From contig JAGGNK010010337.1 in NCBI GenBank assembly GCA_017590115.1, forward strand, positions 930,001-994,000: DNA of 64,000 nucleotides, in the 5' to 3' direction. Below, in pieces: positions 46,501-59,309 of this stretch; position 1 is the first letter of the stretch, and each line of letters begins with the position of its first letter. The notes under the pieces were generated by a model. That model saw only the letters and a program-made list of their open reading frames with translations, ran no database searches and was not told the origin of the DNA. The stretch is from Montifringilla adamsi (Eukaryota > Chordata > Aves > Passeriformes > Passeridae). The position numbers were made by a program, and so were the translations under genes.

Positions 46501-49500
46501 ATTATAGGTAGAATGAATTGATTGAAAACAATGATTGGTAGAGCTGCTCAAGGTGATGCTCAAATCTTTCCTGATTTTCTGTAAGTTAATTTCAATTCCA
46601 GCAGTATGAACAATGAATTCAGTTGTTTCCTCTCATGTTCTGTTTTCTGGTCATGACTGACTTCCCAAGGTGTAAAATGTGGCACACAAAAATATCTGTT
46701 CTGTGCAGCTCACACTGGAGATGGGTATGGCTGCCTTTAATTACAGCAAGAGCCTGAATGTGCTGGCACTGTCATTGTACTCTGCAGTGCAGGCTCTCAT
46801 TAGTGCTAATCAGTGATCTCTCTTCTGGCTGTGCATCTTTGACCCAGTTACTCTGCTGAACTTAGCACAGTTGCTAGCGTGACACAAAGCAGACTCTTGG
46901 CACAGCCCTGATCACAGAGCAGGGCAAGATCTGGCAACTTTCATACAAATCCATTATAATTAAGGCTTCCGGTCTGGGATTTAAACTGCTTCTTTCTCTT
47001 AAAAGCCTGAGAGGGTTTTAAAAATATTTTTTCAGGCTGAAAATGGAATCACTGCTGGTAGAAGCAAAGTTCCCAGGTGGCACTAGCTTTAGGCAGACCT
47101 GGAAGAAGCAGGTGCTGCTCTTGTTCCTTCATCAGGCTTTGCAAACCTGAATGCTTTTTGAACAGAGCCTCCCAGTTGTTCCTCAGTTTCTTGTGACAAC
47201 AGAGTCCCCTAAGCAGTTACAGGAGTGTTGCACAGTTGGCTTTCCTCCAGTGCCAGCTCTTATTCTGAGCTCAAGTCTCATGTAACATTAATCTTCTCGG
47301 CCCAAACTTGGAGCCAAACTGCTGTAGTCAAGGGGCTCTTCAAAGAAGTCCTGTTTCCCAACACTCTCAGAGGCAGTGCTTCCTCCTGGAACACTTTTTG
47401 CCTGTCCTGTTGCAGTTTGATGACAAGAAGATGAATTGGAGGCTAAAACTTTTGCCAATGGCAAGAGTGTAGTCTGGCATCCCCTGTGCAGCTGGCATCC
47501 AAAGGATACAAGCCATCAAATTATCTGTGCTCCTGGGCCAGCTGAGCCTGTTGGTTTATAACCAGAACATTCCTCCTGTTTTTAAAGCTTCCTTGAAAGT
47601 TAAAAGGCGTTGCTAAACATTTGCCACATTTATGGGGCATGCTGAGGACAGTTGGGCAACTTTGACAGTCCAGAACCTGTTCCCTACAATGCTGTTTCAT
47701 GCCTTCTTGGTAGAAAGCAAAAAGCAATTTGAGCTGCAGCAGTATAGAAACATTTGCAGCTGCACAACTCACATTCCTGTGTTTCAGTCTCTCACAGGCT
47801 CATGCAGACCTTCTATTATTAGTTTTAAAAGAATAGCTGACAGCTGATTAATTTGAATGGCATATTCCAGAGAGAGCTGTTTTATGACTGTCAAGAGTAG
47901 CAAGCCAAGAAAATAATGACTCAAGTTAAAAAGAGATTTCTGATGTAGAGAAAAATCTTGTTTATTCAAAAGATTTGTAGGGGACAAAACCATCTTCATA
48001 CTGCCCTGCTGTCAACATGTTCAAGCCCATGCTGGGGGAGGTGAGAAGCTGAACAGCTCAGCCTGTTTTGCATTCATTCCCTCACAGTTTTCTGGGAGAG
48101 TTCCCAGGGGTTTCCTGGCATGTTGTCACAGGGCAGGGGCTGTATTGCAACTCAGCCTTTAAAAACCCACCTAAAAAATAATTTCAAGTGACTCATTCTG
48201 GTGTTGGTTTTTGGAGAAGAGTCAAGTTGGTTTCAGAGGGGAAGAGTGAAAATAAAACTACTTTTGGACAATGGATATGTTCTGTGTAATCAGCTGATGC
48301 TCTGGATTAGAGCTACTCTCCTGTGCATCAGACTGGGTTTCACTGTTGTACTGACCCTGCTGCACTCAGGCTCAGGGCAGCAGATGGGCTTTTGGACGGG
48401 TATGAAGATGTAAGAGCAGGCATTGGTTTTTCAGTGGTGCCTAATCACCCCTTTCATCTTCTGTGGAAAGCAGGAAATTGCCTGGGGAAAGCAGGAAAAT
48501 GTACCACTTGTAAGCAAGACACTGCTCACAGCCTGGGCAGCTGGGGCACAGTTACAATACTCTTGCCCTGACCTTAGGCTTCAGTGGAGAAGGAGAGCCA
48601 GTTCTGTCCCTGGAAATGATCCATTTAGGCCTTCTGCCTCCTTCAGCATCAAGCCTCTGCTATAATGTTGAAATGTTACTTCCTTTGATGGGCCTGTTCC
48701 CCGTGACCTTCCTGTGGGAGACTCTAGTGGCAGGAGTCAACAGAAGGTCAGAGTGAAGAGAGGCATGGCACATGAAGGCAAAATCATGCCCCAGTAATGA
48801 GATTTGTTTCATGTAAAGGTTGGATGAAGGCAGAGATTGAACTGACAGCATTTGGAAACACTGACTTTGTGCCCACAGGTTTGGAGCTCATTTCATGGTG
48901 AAGGGGGTGCTATCCAAGCTGGTTGAGCAGAGAACCCCATCAGCCAGTTATACCCTTTTCTGCTCCAGTCTCAGTGCACAGTAGAATGTGCAGTCAGATT
49001 TTACATGCTCTCCTCTCTACGAACACATTATCCAGGTTTCTGCTGAAACCTATCATGAACTGAGGTCCCTGCTGTGATTTATTTACTATTGGCTGACGTG
49101 TATGGACAGCACAAAACAAACGTAGGCATGACTCAGTAAATGAATGTCAGCCTGACTTGGTGCTGTGTACTGCAATAGCACAGGATGCCTCCTGGGGTCA
49201 ATAACCGTCTACAAGAACTGGGCATTCAAAAAGCAGCCCGAGGTCATCAGCCTGCAGCACCTTATCAGCAGTTCCCAGTGCAGATCCTGTGCTTGTGACT
49301 CTGATAATGGCTATGCTACCTGTTCTAAATGTGTGAGATCCTCAGGTAGAGGAAGGCAGTGGAGCTATGCTAAAGGTTTTCACAATTTTTCTGTAAAATC
49401 TGTGCAGTTCTTTTTCTAGGTTGGGCAGGCTGATTGAAAAGCAACCACCTACCCAGAGATTTCATGAGTCAGGGAATGGCTGCTCTGGGCAGGCTGTGAG

Positions 49501-50822
49501 ATGTCCTGAAATCCTGAACAAATTCTTCTTTCTCCACCTCAGTATTTCCATGTACAAGCTCAGGCTGCATTAGGTGAATTTTCCTGTGCACCAGCCTCTT
49601 GCTGAGCTGTATCAGGTGTGTAATGTCATTTTGGCAGCTGCATTTCTGGTGAGATCTTGGCTCCAGCAGCTGTGCCCCTGGGCTGACTTGTCTTCCACAA
49701 TCTGGCATCATGAGTCTCTCAAGGACACAGTGACAGGACAGACTCCAAAGTGAACTGCCACTGGTTCCTCAGAAGGGTGAGTTTTTACTATCTATATTGG
49801 TGCCAAATGATATGCTGGCTTCTGGAAGCATTAAAGTGTTTACTATTGAAAAATGATCTGTCATGAAAAAAGGAGAAACCTGTTGCTTGCAGTGAGGGAC
49901 CAGTCAACTGCTCCTGAGTCTGGGTGGAAAAGAGAAATGCTAGGAAATAGCTGGAGGAACAGGGCAGGAAAAAAAAAAAGCCAGCTGGATATTGTGAAGG
50001 AGTTCAGAGAACATTGTTAAAACATAATTATTCTTCTGGCTTTTCTGTGAGGTGGGCAAAGTCAAAACCCAGGCTTCTGGCTCAGCTTATAATTTCAACA
50101 CTTATCATTCCAAGATTTGCTTATGATCTGATTTAAAAGCAAACTGACCCATCATTGTAGACAGGGAATCCTGGAAAAGATTTTTTCACTATCATGGACA
50201 CATGGTGCTCCCAAAACAAAACAGTCCAGGGACACTTGTGACAGTGGGGTGATACTGGAATCTGCTGGGCTGTTTCACTGCTGAACAGGAGCAGCAACTC
50301 TTGCCCTGGACAGATTGCCCTTGTGACAGTGGCTCATTAAAGATTGTCCCACAAGTTATGTTTCCATGACAGCCTCAGGTCTGACAAATGTGGCAAAGTT
50401 GTGTTTTATCAGCAAATCCCCTGTGGGCCCTAGTCAGGAAAGCATATGGATAAGGAGAGAAAGTTATTCTTCCTGCTCTTTGTTACTGACCGACTGCTCT
50501 TTGTGTGTGAAGCAGCCAGCCATGACTGGCTACATTTCTCTGTAATTTGCAGTCCCTCCTGTGTGGGGCTGAACCAGTGCTGACTCAATACATTTTCCAT
50601 TTGTTAAGAAGTTTTATTTGTTGTTTTGGGGACCAAGTTAGCTGTAAAGGTCAGATTAAAGTTCTGGAGATCAAAGCACCAGTGGAGGTGCAACAGGGTG
50701 GCTTGGACACCCTTGAATCAAACGGGCTTTTTTGCAGAACAGTTACAGAAATTCAGATAGCTATGTTGGCCAGGGTTGGACCTGTGGGGTGAGCAGTCAG
50801 ACTTGTTCTCTTGCAGTTACTT

Positions 50823-50843
50823 AAAAAAAAAAAAAAAAAAAAA
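50823..50843. repeat. Run of 21 A
   Basis: An uninterrupted A run is flanked by CAGTTACTT and GAGCAAGAGC. No upstream polyadenylation signal marks it as a retrocopy tail. Confidence 0.95.
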
Positions 50844-51841
50844 GAGCAAGAGCATGTCATTTATATTCAACTAATATCTTCCTTTGAACTTACTCAGTGA
50901 ACACTACGGGATGCAGCAGTCTGCAACCACTTGTTATCTGTAGGTTATCTGTTAATATGTTGTATGCCAAATCACACTCATACATAAAACATGGAGAAAA
51001 CAAAAAGATAAAATTATAGACATGGAGAACTCTTTCTATCATGTACCTATCAATCTTGATTCCTAGAAGAATCTGTAATACCAGTATTTTCCCCTCCTAT
51101 GCAGGGAAGATAAAAGAAGGGAAATAATAGTTATACAAATAAGATAATACAACATAACTAATAAAAAGGAGGAGGGGTTTTTGAAGGAGAACATAATTGT
51201 AGGCACACAATGTGTGGGGGTTGGGAGTGGGGCTGTGGCTGAGCCTCATCCCCAGTGGGTGCAGCTGTGCAGAGCAGGTGAGCGGTGTTGAAGGCGATGA
51301 GCCATGGAGTGCTGAGGTGCTACTGACCAACCACCAAAGGGAGCAGAGGGCACACAGGTGCAGTGCATGAGCATGAGGGGTATGCAAGGCTGGGCTGGAG
51401 GACAAGGGCAGATGCTTGCAGCCTTCTGAAGTGATAGGATGTTTGTATGGGCAGAACCCTGAAGCCTTCTGATGTGGTATGGTGTTACTCTGGGTGGGTT
51501 GGAGCTTTCTGAAATTGTCTGGTGATACTCTGTGTATCGTGGCCCTCTCAACTGTGACCTATGCTGTGGGGTATGCTGTGACACATAATTGTCCTTTTCT
51601 TAATAGAATCACATCTGATTAGAAGCATTCAGTCCATCTCTGAGGGGAATAGCAGACAGGATGCAGCTTTGCTAATATTGGCATGTATTGGAGCTTTTTT
51701 TAAACTGAAGTGGTAGACCCTAGGTCTCTCCATCAGAAGGTCACAAGTTGAATCCTGGCATTACATTCAGGATGCCAAAGAAAAAGGACTCGGGATGTCT
51801 CTTGGACAAAATTTTGTCACGTGCAAATAGCAAATTCTCGT

Positions 51842-52040
51842 TTCTGAGAGACAGTGGGGAAACACTGGAGCAGGTTGCCCAGAGAAGATGTGGATGCCCC
51901 AACTCTGGAAGTGTTCCAGGCCAGGCTGGATGGAACTTTGAGGAATGAGGGATAGTGGAAGCTATCCCTATCCATGGCAGGGGTGTTAGAACTAAATGAT
52001 TTTTAAAGGTCCCTTCTAATCCATACCATTTAATAATTAT
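51842..52040 (+). mobile_element. CR1 LINE 3'-end fragment, sense orientation
   Basis: It contains CACTGGAGCAGGTTGCCCAG, then GGAAGTGTTCCAGGCCAGGC, a CCATGGCAGGGGTG block and AAAGGTCCCTTCTAATCCAT. These are the standard CR1 blocks in sense direction. The terminal octamer repeats are decayed to AT-rich sequence (TTTAATAATTAT). Confidence 0.85.
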
Positions 52041-54807
52041 ATAAACTTTGCAACACACCAAGCACAGTCAGTGGGAAGATGAAAGACAAGGGATGCAAAT
52101 GGGTTTGTTCTCAAAGGATCCTATGCACCTCAGCATAGCTGGGTATTTGGTGAGGGAATACCTTTATTTTGTTTTTTTAACCAATTCAAATCTTTATTTT
52201 GAGAAAGAGGAAAAAGACTTCTTAAGGACAAGGTGTTGCTTAATGAATTAAGTACTTCTATGCAAGATTGAAATTCTGGTTTTTTTGGCATTGAAAGTAG
52301 AAAAGGAAACATTTGAGGACAGTCAATCAAAAGGAGCTGACAATTATTTTATAAGGCGTGACGTCTGTATGTAGGCTCTGCTTGCAGCAGTGGTGTGCAG
52401 CACTACCAATCATATTGTATATTCTTTTGCAAAACACAGCAAAATGAAGCATTAGGTGGCTCATGAAGTTTACTGCAAAGTTTTCTTTGTCTCCTGATAA
52501 CAGCCAGTCCCAGCAATGTACTTCTTCCATTGCACCTTTGCAGGGATGGTGTAAGAAACTGTGTGGGTGACATCACAGCAAGCTCCAATTGTCACAGTGT
52601 TTGAAGAGAAACTACTCAAGTGAGACCAACATTGTGAGTTTTGTTTGTATAGTGTTCACTATGCTAAGCCTTACTGTGTTTCTGAGGTAGTGGGTGTAAT
52701 AATAACTGGATTACTAAAGTTCAGGCCTGATAATCACCACTGTTAAACTGGGTAGACTATTGCCTTTTTCTAGCTGTAGCACTTCTGGAGATACACACAT
52801 TTTGATTCTCAAGAGCCATTAGCAATCTTTTGGTTAAAAGGAAAGGTGAATGAGTCAATGCATATCAATTTGCTCACCACTTTCTCCCGTTCCTATCACA
52901 AATCTGTGGCTAAAAATGCAGTATTCACAAAACCTCTCCATCCTGTATCTCAATGGGAAGTTTGCATTTCTGTTGTTTTTCTACAACCAGCACATTCCTG
53001 TTGGGAGTTCAGGTGGGGAAGTGGAAAACCAGAATTGTGAAAAAGTGCTTTGTTTCTCAGCTGGCTGAATCCTAGCTTGCAGTTTTCAGTCTACCTTGAA
53101 AATCTTCTCCCAGAAAAATGAGTCTGAACCCTAGACAGTATTCCTGTAAAAACAACTGAGTCATTGCAACTGTCTTAGTGACTGAGATGAACAGATAGAT
53201 TTACAGCAAATTCCTAGCTATGTTACACCATTCGTTATTGTTTCTTTTGTGTGTAATTATACAGGGAGAAAACAGACAACATTGCTCTGAAACAGGTGTG
53301 TTTTGGTTTTTTTTTGTATTAATGGAGTAGCAGGCAAAACAAAAAATAGTGTCACTCATAAGGAGTAAGGTGGAGAATTAAGATATTTTTCTCTCTTTTT
53401 TCCTCTCTCCTCATCATCAAAACCTTCCAACCAATACACTTTTTGAAGCAGTTCATGTTTTACAGTTAAGTGTTACATTTCCCCCACTTACTTTAGCTAG
53501 GTGGATTATATATTTGCAGTTTCATAGCTGAGACTTTATTAATAATCTTATGTATTCAGGTGAATAAACATGACAAATATCTTTGTGAGGGAGTTAACTT
53601 GCAATAAATCTGTGGTGTATGCACAGCAGCAGATCAGGTCTCAGCAAAGTGTGTCTGTGAGTAGGTGATTATACAGATTTTTATTCTTCCACTCACCCTG
53701 GGTAAAAAGGACTATATCCAAAGGGGATGTGCAGGACACTCTATTCGGTTCTCTTCTTAGTCTGAAAGCTGTTACGGATGGGAAAGAAATTGCCTGCATT
53801 CCCAGTTGTGGGAAAGGCATGTGGACAAATGCCCTGAAGGGCAAGAGGTGTATAAGGCTGTCAAGAAACAAGGAAAAGAAAGGCATTAAAGCTAATTGAA
53901 TAATTAGATCTCATTCAAGCAGTGATTCATAGAACTTGGTTTTGGCTGTCTTTGGACAGAAACTTTGGAAGAAGCAGTATCCAAGAGATGATTGAAAATG
54001 CACCACAGCTCTCTTGGCATATTGCCTTCCAAAATAGATGGCGAAGCATCTCATTGGAGCCATTAGCTACTGTGTTAAAAATGTTTCTTAGTCACAGAGC
54101 TACCCAGAGATGAGTTTTAAAAAGATATTCTACAGCAGCTCTAGTCAAAGCAGGGTTCATTTTCAATTGTCATCCATGGTGTGAAATGACTGCTCAGTGT
54201 CAGTCAGAGAGAGGTGGAAAGTTTGAAGGGATCTAGACTGTTTTATTAGATGACCAGACAGATAAAATATGTGAATGCAATGCAAAGGAGATGTGGTAAT
54301 GGCTTTGACTTATCAAATGGAAAGCTTTTTACTGCCATGTAAACGTTTGATTAATAGTTAACAGATTAATAAATTTTATTGTATAAGAATTCTGTACCTG
54401 ATGGCTGTCATAATTTCCTTTGTCTTCATTTAAAGTTTTATGTTAACTGAAGTCCAGTTTCTAGTCCTCTATGTACTGTGGAAATCTGATTTGTGGTGTG
54501 GTATGAGTATATAATGATCAACCCAGAGACTTCTGGTGCAATAAGATCTGAGGAAAAACTAGTATTTAAAAATGACAGGTTAAATCACAGATTGAATTGC
54601 TGGATCAAATCCTTGGGTGAAGAACCATGTCACCAACTTCCCTTTTCCCAGAAGAGGAAATTATTCTAGCCCAGAAATTGATGGAATGTTTTTTGTAATT
54701 ATTTAAATTGCTTTTACCTTATTGTATACTGGCAGCAGATGCTTCTTTCATCTTGCTGTGTGTGGAGAAGTGTCAATGAAAATGTTTTCAGCTCTGCTGA
54801 AATTGCA

Positions 54808-54833
54808 ATTCCAAAAATTTCAATTTTTGGAAT
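54808..54833. repeat. Perfect 12-bp inverted repeat
   Basis: ATTCCAAAAATT at 54808-54819 and AATTTTTGGAAT at 54822-54833 are exact reverse complements separated by two bases. No repeat-family termini or target duplication flank it. Confidence 0.85.
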
Positions 54834-55214
54834 GATCTTTTTGCCAGATAAATATTTTAAGACACTGAAAAACTATAGACAACTGCTGCAAAAAGCAGTG
54901 ACCCCATAGAATGGAATTGGTCATACCAGTGTTGCTGAGTCCTGAATTCCTTTTAATTTGAATGTCAGGGAGTAATGATTACCTAGAAAACCCTAATGAG
55001 GCTCCTGAAACAGCTCAGAGTTTAACTGATGTAAATAAGCCTGTACCTTTGTGGCACATCTTAGCTGCAGAATATGCAATGACTGGGAAACACTGGTTAT
55101 TTTTTGGGGGTTTTGAAGTTGTCAGAGAGCATTACTGTGATTTTACACAGGAGTAATAGAGCTGGGCTGCTGCACAGACAGTTTAGTGGTAACTTAAAGA
55201 CAGAGCCAAAGTCT

Positions 55215-55276
55215 GAGACCCCACTTATGCTGTTACTGAGCTAAAAATTCGAGATCCCACTTATGCTGTTACTAAG
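55215..55276 (+). repeat. Short direct duplication, period 36 bp
   Basis: The 26-base word GAGA(C/T)CCCACTTATGCTGTT plus ACT(G/A)AG occurs at 55215-55240 and 55251-55276 with two mismatches, separated by CTAAAAATTC. Confidence 0.88.
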
Positions 55277-56785
55277 GAAAGGGCCTTTCTGATGCCTTTC
55301 CAGCTCAGACTGTTGAGGCTGTGTGTGCACAGTAGGTTTTCTTTTCTTTTAGCCGTGTGGTACATAACTGGACTTGCTTTTTCATGTCTCTGGGCAGTTG
55401 GATTCTGCTGTATTTTCTCTTTATGGATGATCCTGTTTGAAAAGTCTGCTAATCTCCATTGGACTTGACAGAAAAAAATGTTAGGGATATGATTTTGAAA
55501 CTGAAAAGTGCAGCACTGTAATAAATTGTGGCTCTCTGGTTGAACATGAGGATAAAATTCATTCCAGATTCTGTGTTCAAATGGAACAGTTTATGAATGG
55601 AAGCCCAGCCCCTGGATTGTATTTCAGCATTAGTCTCTGGTTTGGAATTGTGCTGTTTCCAACACAGACAAGGATATATATTTTCTAAGCTTTCATTCTT
55701 CCACTCTTCAGATTGTTCGATGACAAAATCTCTTGTTCTGGAGTTGGTGGTGGATTATTTGCCATAGGGAAAATATTTTAGTTTTTTGAAAATAGCTTTG
55801 TATTTGGCTGAAGGAGAACTAGCTAGTACTTAAGAGATATCATATTTGTATTTCTTCTGCTTTACCTTAATTTCTTACTAGCCATGTCTTGTTTCATGTT
55901 CATCTGTCCCTGCTCTGATGCCTGTCAGATGGGGACAACTCTGTCAAGTGATATCACAGCCGTGTGTGCTGTCATTTGAACAAATGGTGCTCAATGAAGG
56001 GTACCAGCTGCAGTAAGTGTCAGTTAGTATTTGTTGTATTCAGATGGGCAATATGAAATACAAGAATGGCATAGTTATTAAGGAAACAACCAAATCAGGA
56101 AAAACCATGCTTAAGCAGCACCTATTAGGAAACTAGGAGTCTTGGACTGAAGTCTGTGAAAGTTCCAGCCCCTGCTGCAGAGAAACAGCAGCTGAGTAAT
56201 AGATGCTTAAAGATGAAGACCAGGCCAAAACCTCCTGTCAGTTAACATACTGTGGTTTCACCCACTGCTTAGAACTGTTTAGTTTTAAACCTCTCAGATG
56301 GTTTATGTTACAATGTTGACAGAAACAAAAATGAGATGCAAAAAGAAAAGCTTAGGGAAAAAAGCTGGAGGTGTGATTTTACATATGTTAACTGGAAACT
56401 TAATTTTTAAAAAATGTGTTCTTTCGCACTGGGATATTTAAAGATGCTGAACTCCTATAACTTTGGCTAAGAAATGTTTATTGATGTCAAGCAATTTCTT
56501 CATCTCAACTGACAAGACTGAGTGTCGTGGTTTTACTGATTAATAAGGAGGTGAAAGACCTTTGTTCAAATAGGATGTTTATTCAGTCTATCAAAACATC
56601 AGTTACTCTTTTTTGTTTTAATAATTGGAAAGAATTAAAAGGGGGACTATAACAAGGCTTCTTATTTCAAGTAGAAAAATGTGATAAAGCTACAGCAGTC
56701 AGTTTGTAACATCAGATGGATTGAATTGTTCAGGTACCCAAATATGAAGGACACATGAAAACAACTGTTCCAGCAAAAAAAAAAA

Positions 56786-56920
56786 CCTCTGGAAATATTC
56801 AAACCCCACCCTGGATGAGATCCTGTGGAACCTGCTCTAGGTGAACCTGCAGCAGGGGTTTTGGACTGGATGGTTTTCAGGGGTCCTTTCCAACTCCAGT
56901 TATTCTGTGATTCTGTGACT
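56786..56920 (+). mobile_element. CR1 LINE 3'-end fragment with intact terminal repeats
   Basis: The sequence has GGAAATATTCAAACCCCACC, a CTGCTCTAGGTGAACCTGC block and GGGTCCTTTCCAACTCCAG, then TATTCTGTGATTCTGTGA, the octamer repeats that mark the true CR1 3' end. An A run lies just 5' of the copy at 56776-56785. Confidence 0.87.
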
Positions 56921-58287
56921 CTCCTAGCATGCTTGGAAATGGCAAGTATAGTATGTTTTCCAGAAGATGAAAATTCAGGTCAGTGATTCTGATCATGATA
57001 AACCAACTCAGAGGGAAAGGACACATGGAGCCTTGGAGTTTAAAAGTGAAAGGTAGATTGTGCTGAGCAGTCTGATAACTCTGATTGCTCTATTGTAGAC
57101 TCAGAAATGGCATGCTTGCTCTTTTTGGACTTTTGCTCAGTAGCAGAGCCACAGAGAGAAATTTAGAATCAGTAGTGCAACTGGAAAGTGAATTGATAAG
57201 GGTGTTAAGGTAAGACTACTGTTGAGAGAACAATATCCTGTCGTACAGAGCTTATTCATGAGCCACTACATAAGTGTCATGAGACTACTTTCATCCACTA
57301 TCTCCATAAAAATATTCATTAAAAGGAATATGCAGTTAGATTTGCTCCCTCTACACAGCTGAGTTGGTGGTTTTTACACTGAGATAAGGGAAATGGCATG
57401 ACAATGTCATCACCTGGAGATGAAGTTGGGCCCAGTTGGGCCGAAGGCAAGCAAGCAAAAATTTTAACTGGAACCAATCTTGTCACAAGAACTAGGGCCT
57501 ATAGGAAGTGGAGAGCAAGCCAAGATAGGGGCTATAGGGGCAGATCCTTCAGGTCTCTTATTTAGTATGTAGAAGAAACACCCTTCTCTTCAACTGCTGA
57601 TTATGATTTAAAATTTTTGTTGTTTTCAGTTTTAGTTCAGCTTCTTTTAATAATAGCCCTTACTGGTAAGAATATGTGTAGACAACAAAGTGGGAACGGA
57701 TGTTGCAAGTCTTTTACTGACTCTTTGAAAGCTGTAACACAATTGAGATAAATTAGTAGTACCAGCAGCCTGTGAACTCTTCTCAAGAATGTTCTCTTAA
57801 AACAGAGGGTAGTAATCTGGGTCAAATCCATCTGTTAAGTGACATACTAAATTTTTTTGTTTTTGTTGCCAAAGCATTAGTTTGAGTAGTTATTTGTCTG
57901 CATGTTTCTATTCTTTGTTTCTTAGTGGAAGCATTAATGTGTATTTTTAAAATGCTTTTCTGTCCATAAACCGTAACTTGAGAGTTTTCCAAAAGAATTT
58001 TTAATAATAGTTTCTGCTAAAACTAGTTCATGTGCTGTTTAATAGAGGAAGTGTGGGTTTTCTTTATTGTTTATAGTGCCCAAAGAGAACTTTACTTTTC
58101 ATTCCCACAACACCTTCTAACAAACCCTGAAAAGCCATGTTTTGCCCAGGCTCTCAGTGAGACTCAAATTGCTTAGCTAATCTGAACAGGGCTGTTGGAC
58201 CCCTTCAATCAAAGTCAACACTTCTTTTCCCCTTCCCAGTTCCTCACAGAGAAGAGTATTTCTAATTTAGTCTTTGTTTCTCCTTAG

Positions 58288-58311
58288 ATGGTTCAGTTTC
58301 CAGGTGACTGG
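58288..58311 (+). other. Candidate 24-bp micro-exon
   Basis: The acceptor gtctttgtttctccttag and the donor GACTGG|gtaagtca are near-consensus and enclose only 24 bases beginning ATG (MVQFPGDW). Strong sites so close together are easily produced by chance. Confidence 0.1.
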
Positions 58312-59179
58312 GTAAGTCAGGCAATAGTAATAATAGAGGTTTCGCACTATGTAGTGCTAGATAAAATAACAACCAAAGGTAGATAAACTTTATATGAAAC
58401 AAGTAAACACTTGACTAAATTAGAACTGAGTAAGCACTTTTTACCTTGATTTACCTTGACCATATCCCTGAATTTTTCAGACAGCTTGCTGTCTTAAATC
58501 TTCTGTATGATCTGTGGACATCAAAGCAATCTTGTCTAACAGCACAATGATTAATGGGGCTTGGCTGAAGGAGGGTAACTTTGAAGGAAAATATTTAGCT
58601 AGCAAGTAGCTTTTACTTCTTCCAATAGAAAAAGAAAAGTATTTCTTAAAATGTATTTGCTTCTCCTTAACATGGGTAAAGTACCTTGCTGACAGTGTTT
58701 TGAAAGACTTCTGTAATACTTTTAAGGAGATTGTTATAGTGTTTCCTCATGTAGAATTTTGGCTTTGTTTTTTTGTCTATTTTCATTGAGCATTCACTCG
58801 TGGACTTACTCTGAAAACGTGCTGTATTGAATGACATACACTGATAGTCTCCCTCTTTTCTTGTGAGAAACAAGATTCCTTTTGCAACCTGAAAGCCTCG
58901 TTGTGTGTGGCAGGAGTTGAAATACCTTTTGAGAAACATGAAGCTCAGCAGATGCTCTCTTGAAGGTGCCTGTGCAGCCATCCCCTGGACTGACTGCTGA
59001 GCTTATTACTTTTGTCTTGTATGAATTGTCTGCTTAAAGCAGCACTGAAAATTAATGCTCATTCTAGCACTTGTACAGCACTGTGAAATACACAAGATAC
59101 AAAAGAAACTACTCTTCCTTCCCCACAAATTATGTGTAGAGAAACAAAATGCTGGGTGCATCACTGTGCATTGACTCAC

Positions 59180-59309
59180 CTTTAGTTTTAGGTTTAAATG
59201 TTGTGCTGTCATGTAAGAGCGTAGCCATAGTGGGCATCTGAAAGGACTCACTGTCAGCAGCCTGTTGGGTTTCAACTATGCTATTCATATGATTCTTTCC
59301 TCCCTCCAG
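59180..59309 (-). CDS. Candidate coding exon, 43 codons
   Basis: The donor ACTAAAG|gtgagtc is strong; the acceptor (gtggaaacag) is poor. The frame starts LEGGKNHMNSIVETQQAAD, continues with DSESFQMPTMATLLHD and ends FKPKTK, phase 0 in and phase 1 out. An internal acceptor (gagtcctttcag) would start it at an ATG, MPTMATLLHD. Confidence 0.17.

Larger units (their letters stand above)
31018..51841. other. Long intron-like region, right-centre part
   Basis: More than 20 kb contains no transposon I can recognise other than possible ancient fragments. Features are limited to the paired hairpins at 37336, microsatellites at 36989, 38931 and 41593, the Z/G-run tracts at 43083-43130 and 43559-43580, and the weak candidate exon at 42611-42698. 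No gene is supported. Confidence 0.55.

Noticed and set aside
51715..51765. tRNA-like stretch with AAGTTGAATCCTGG resembling a B box
   Set aside because: No acceptor stem, D arm or proper T stem can be built around it.
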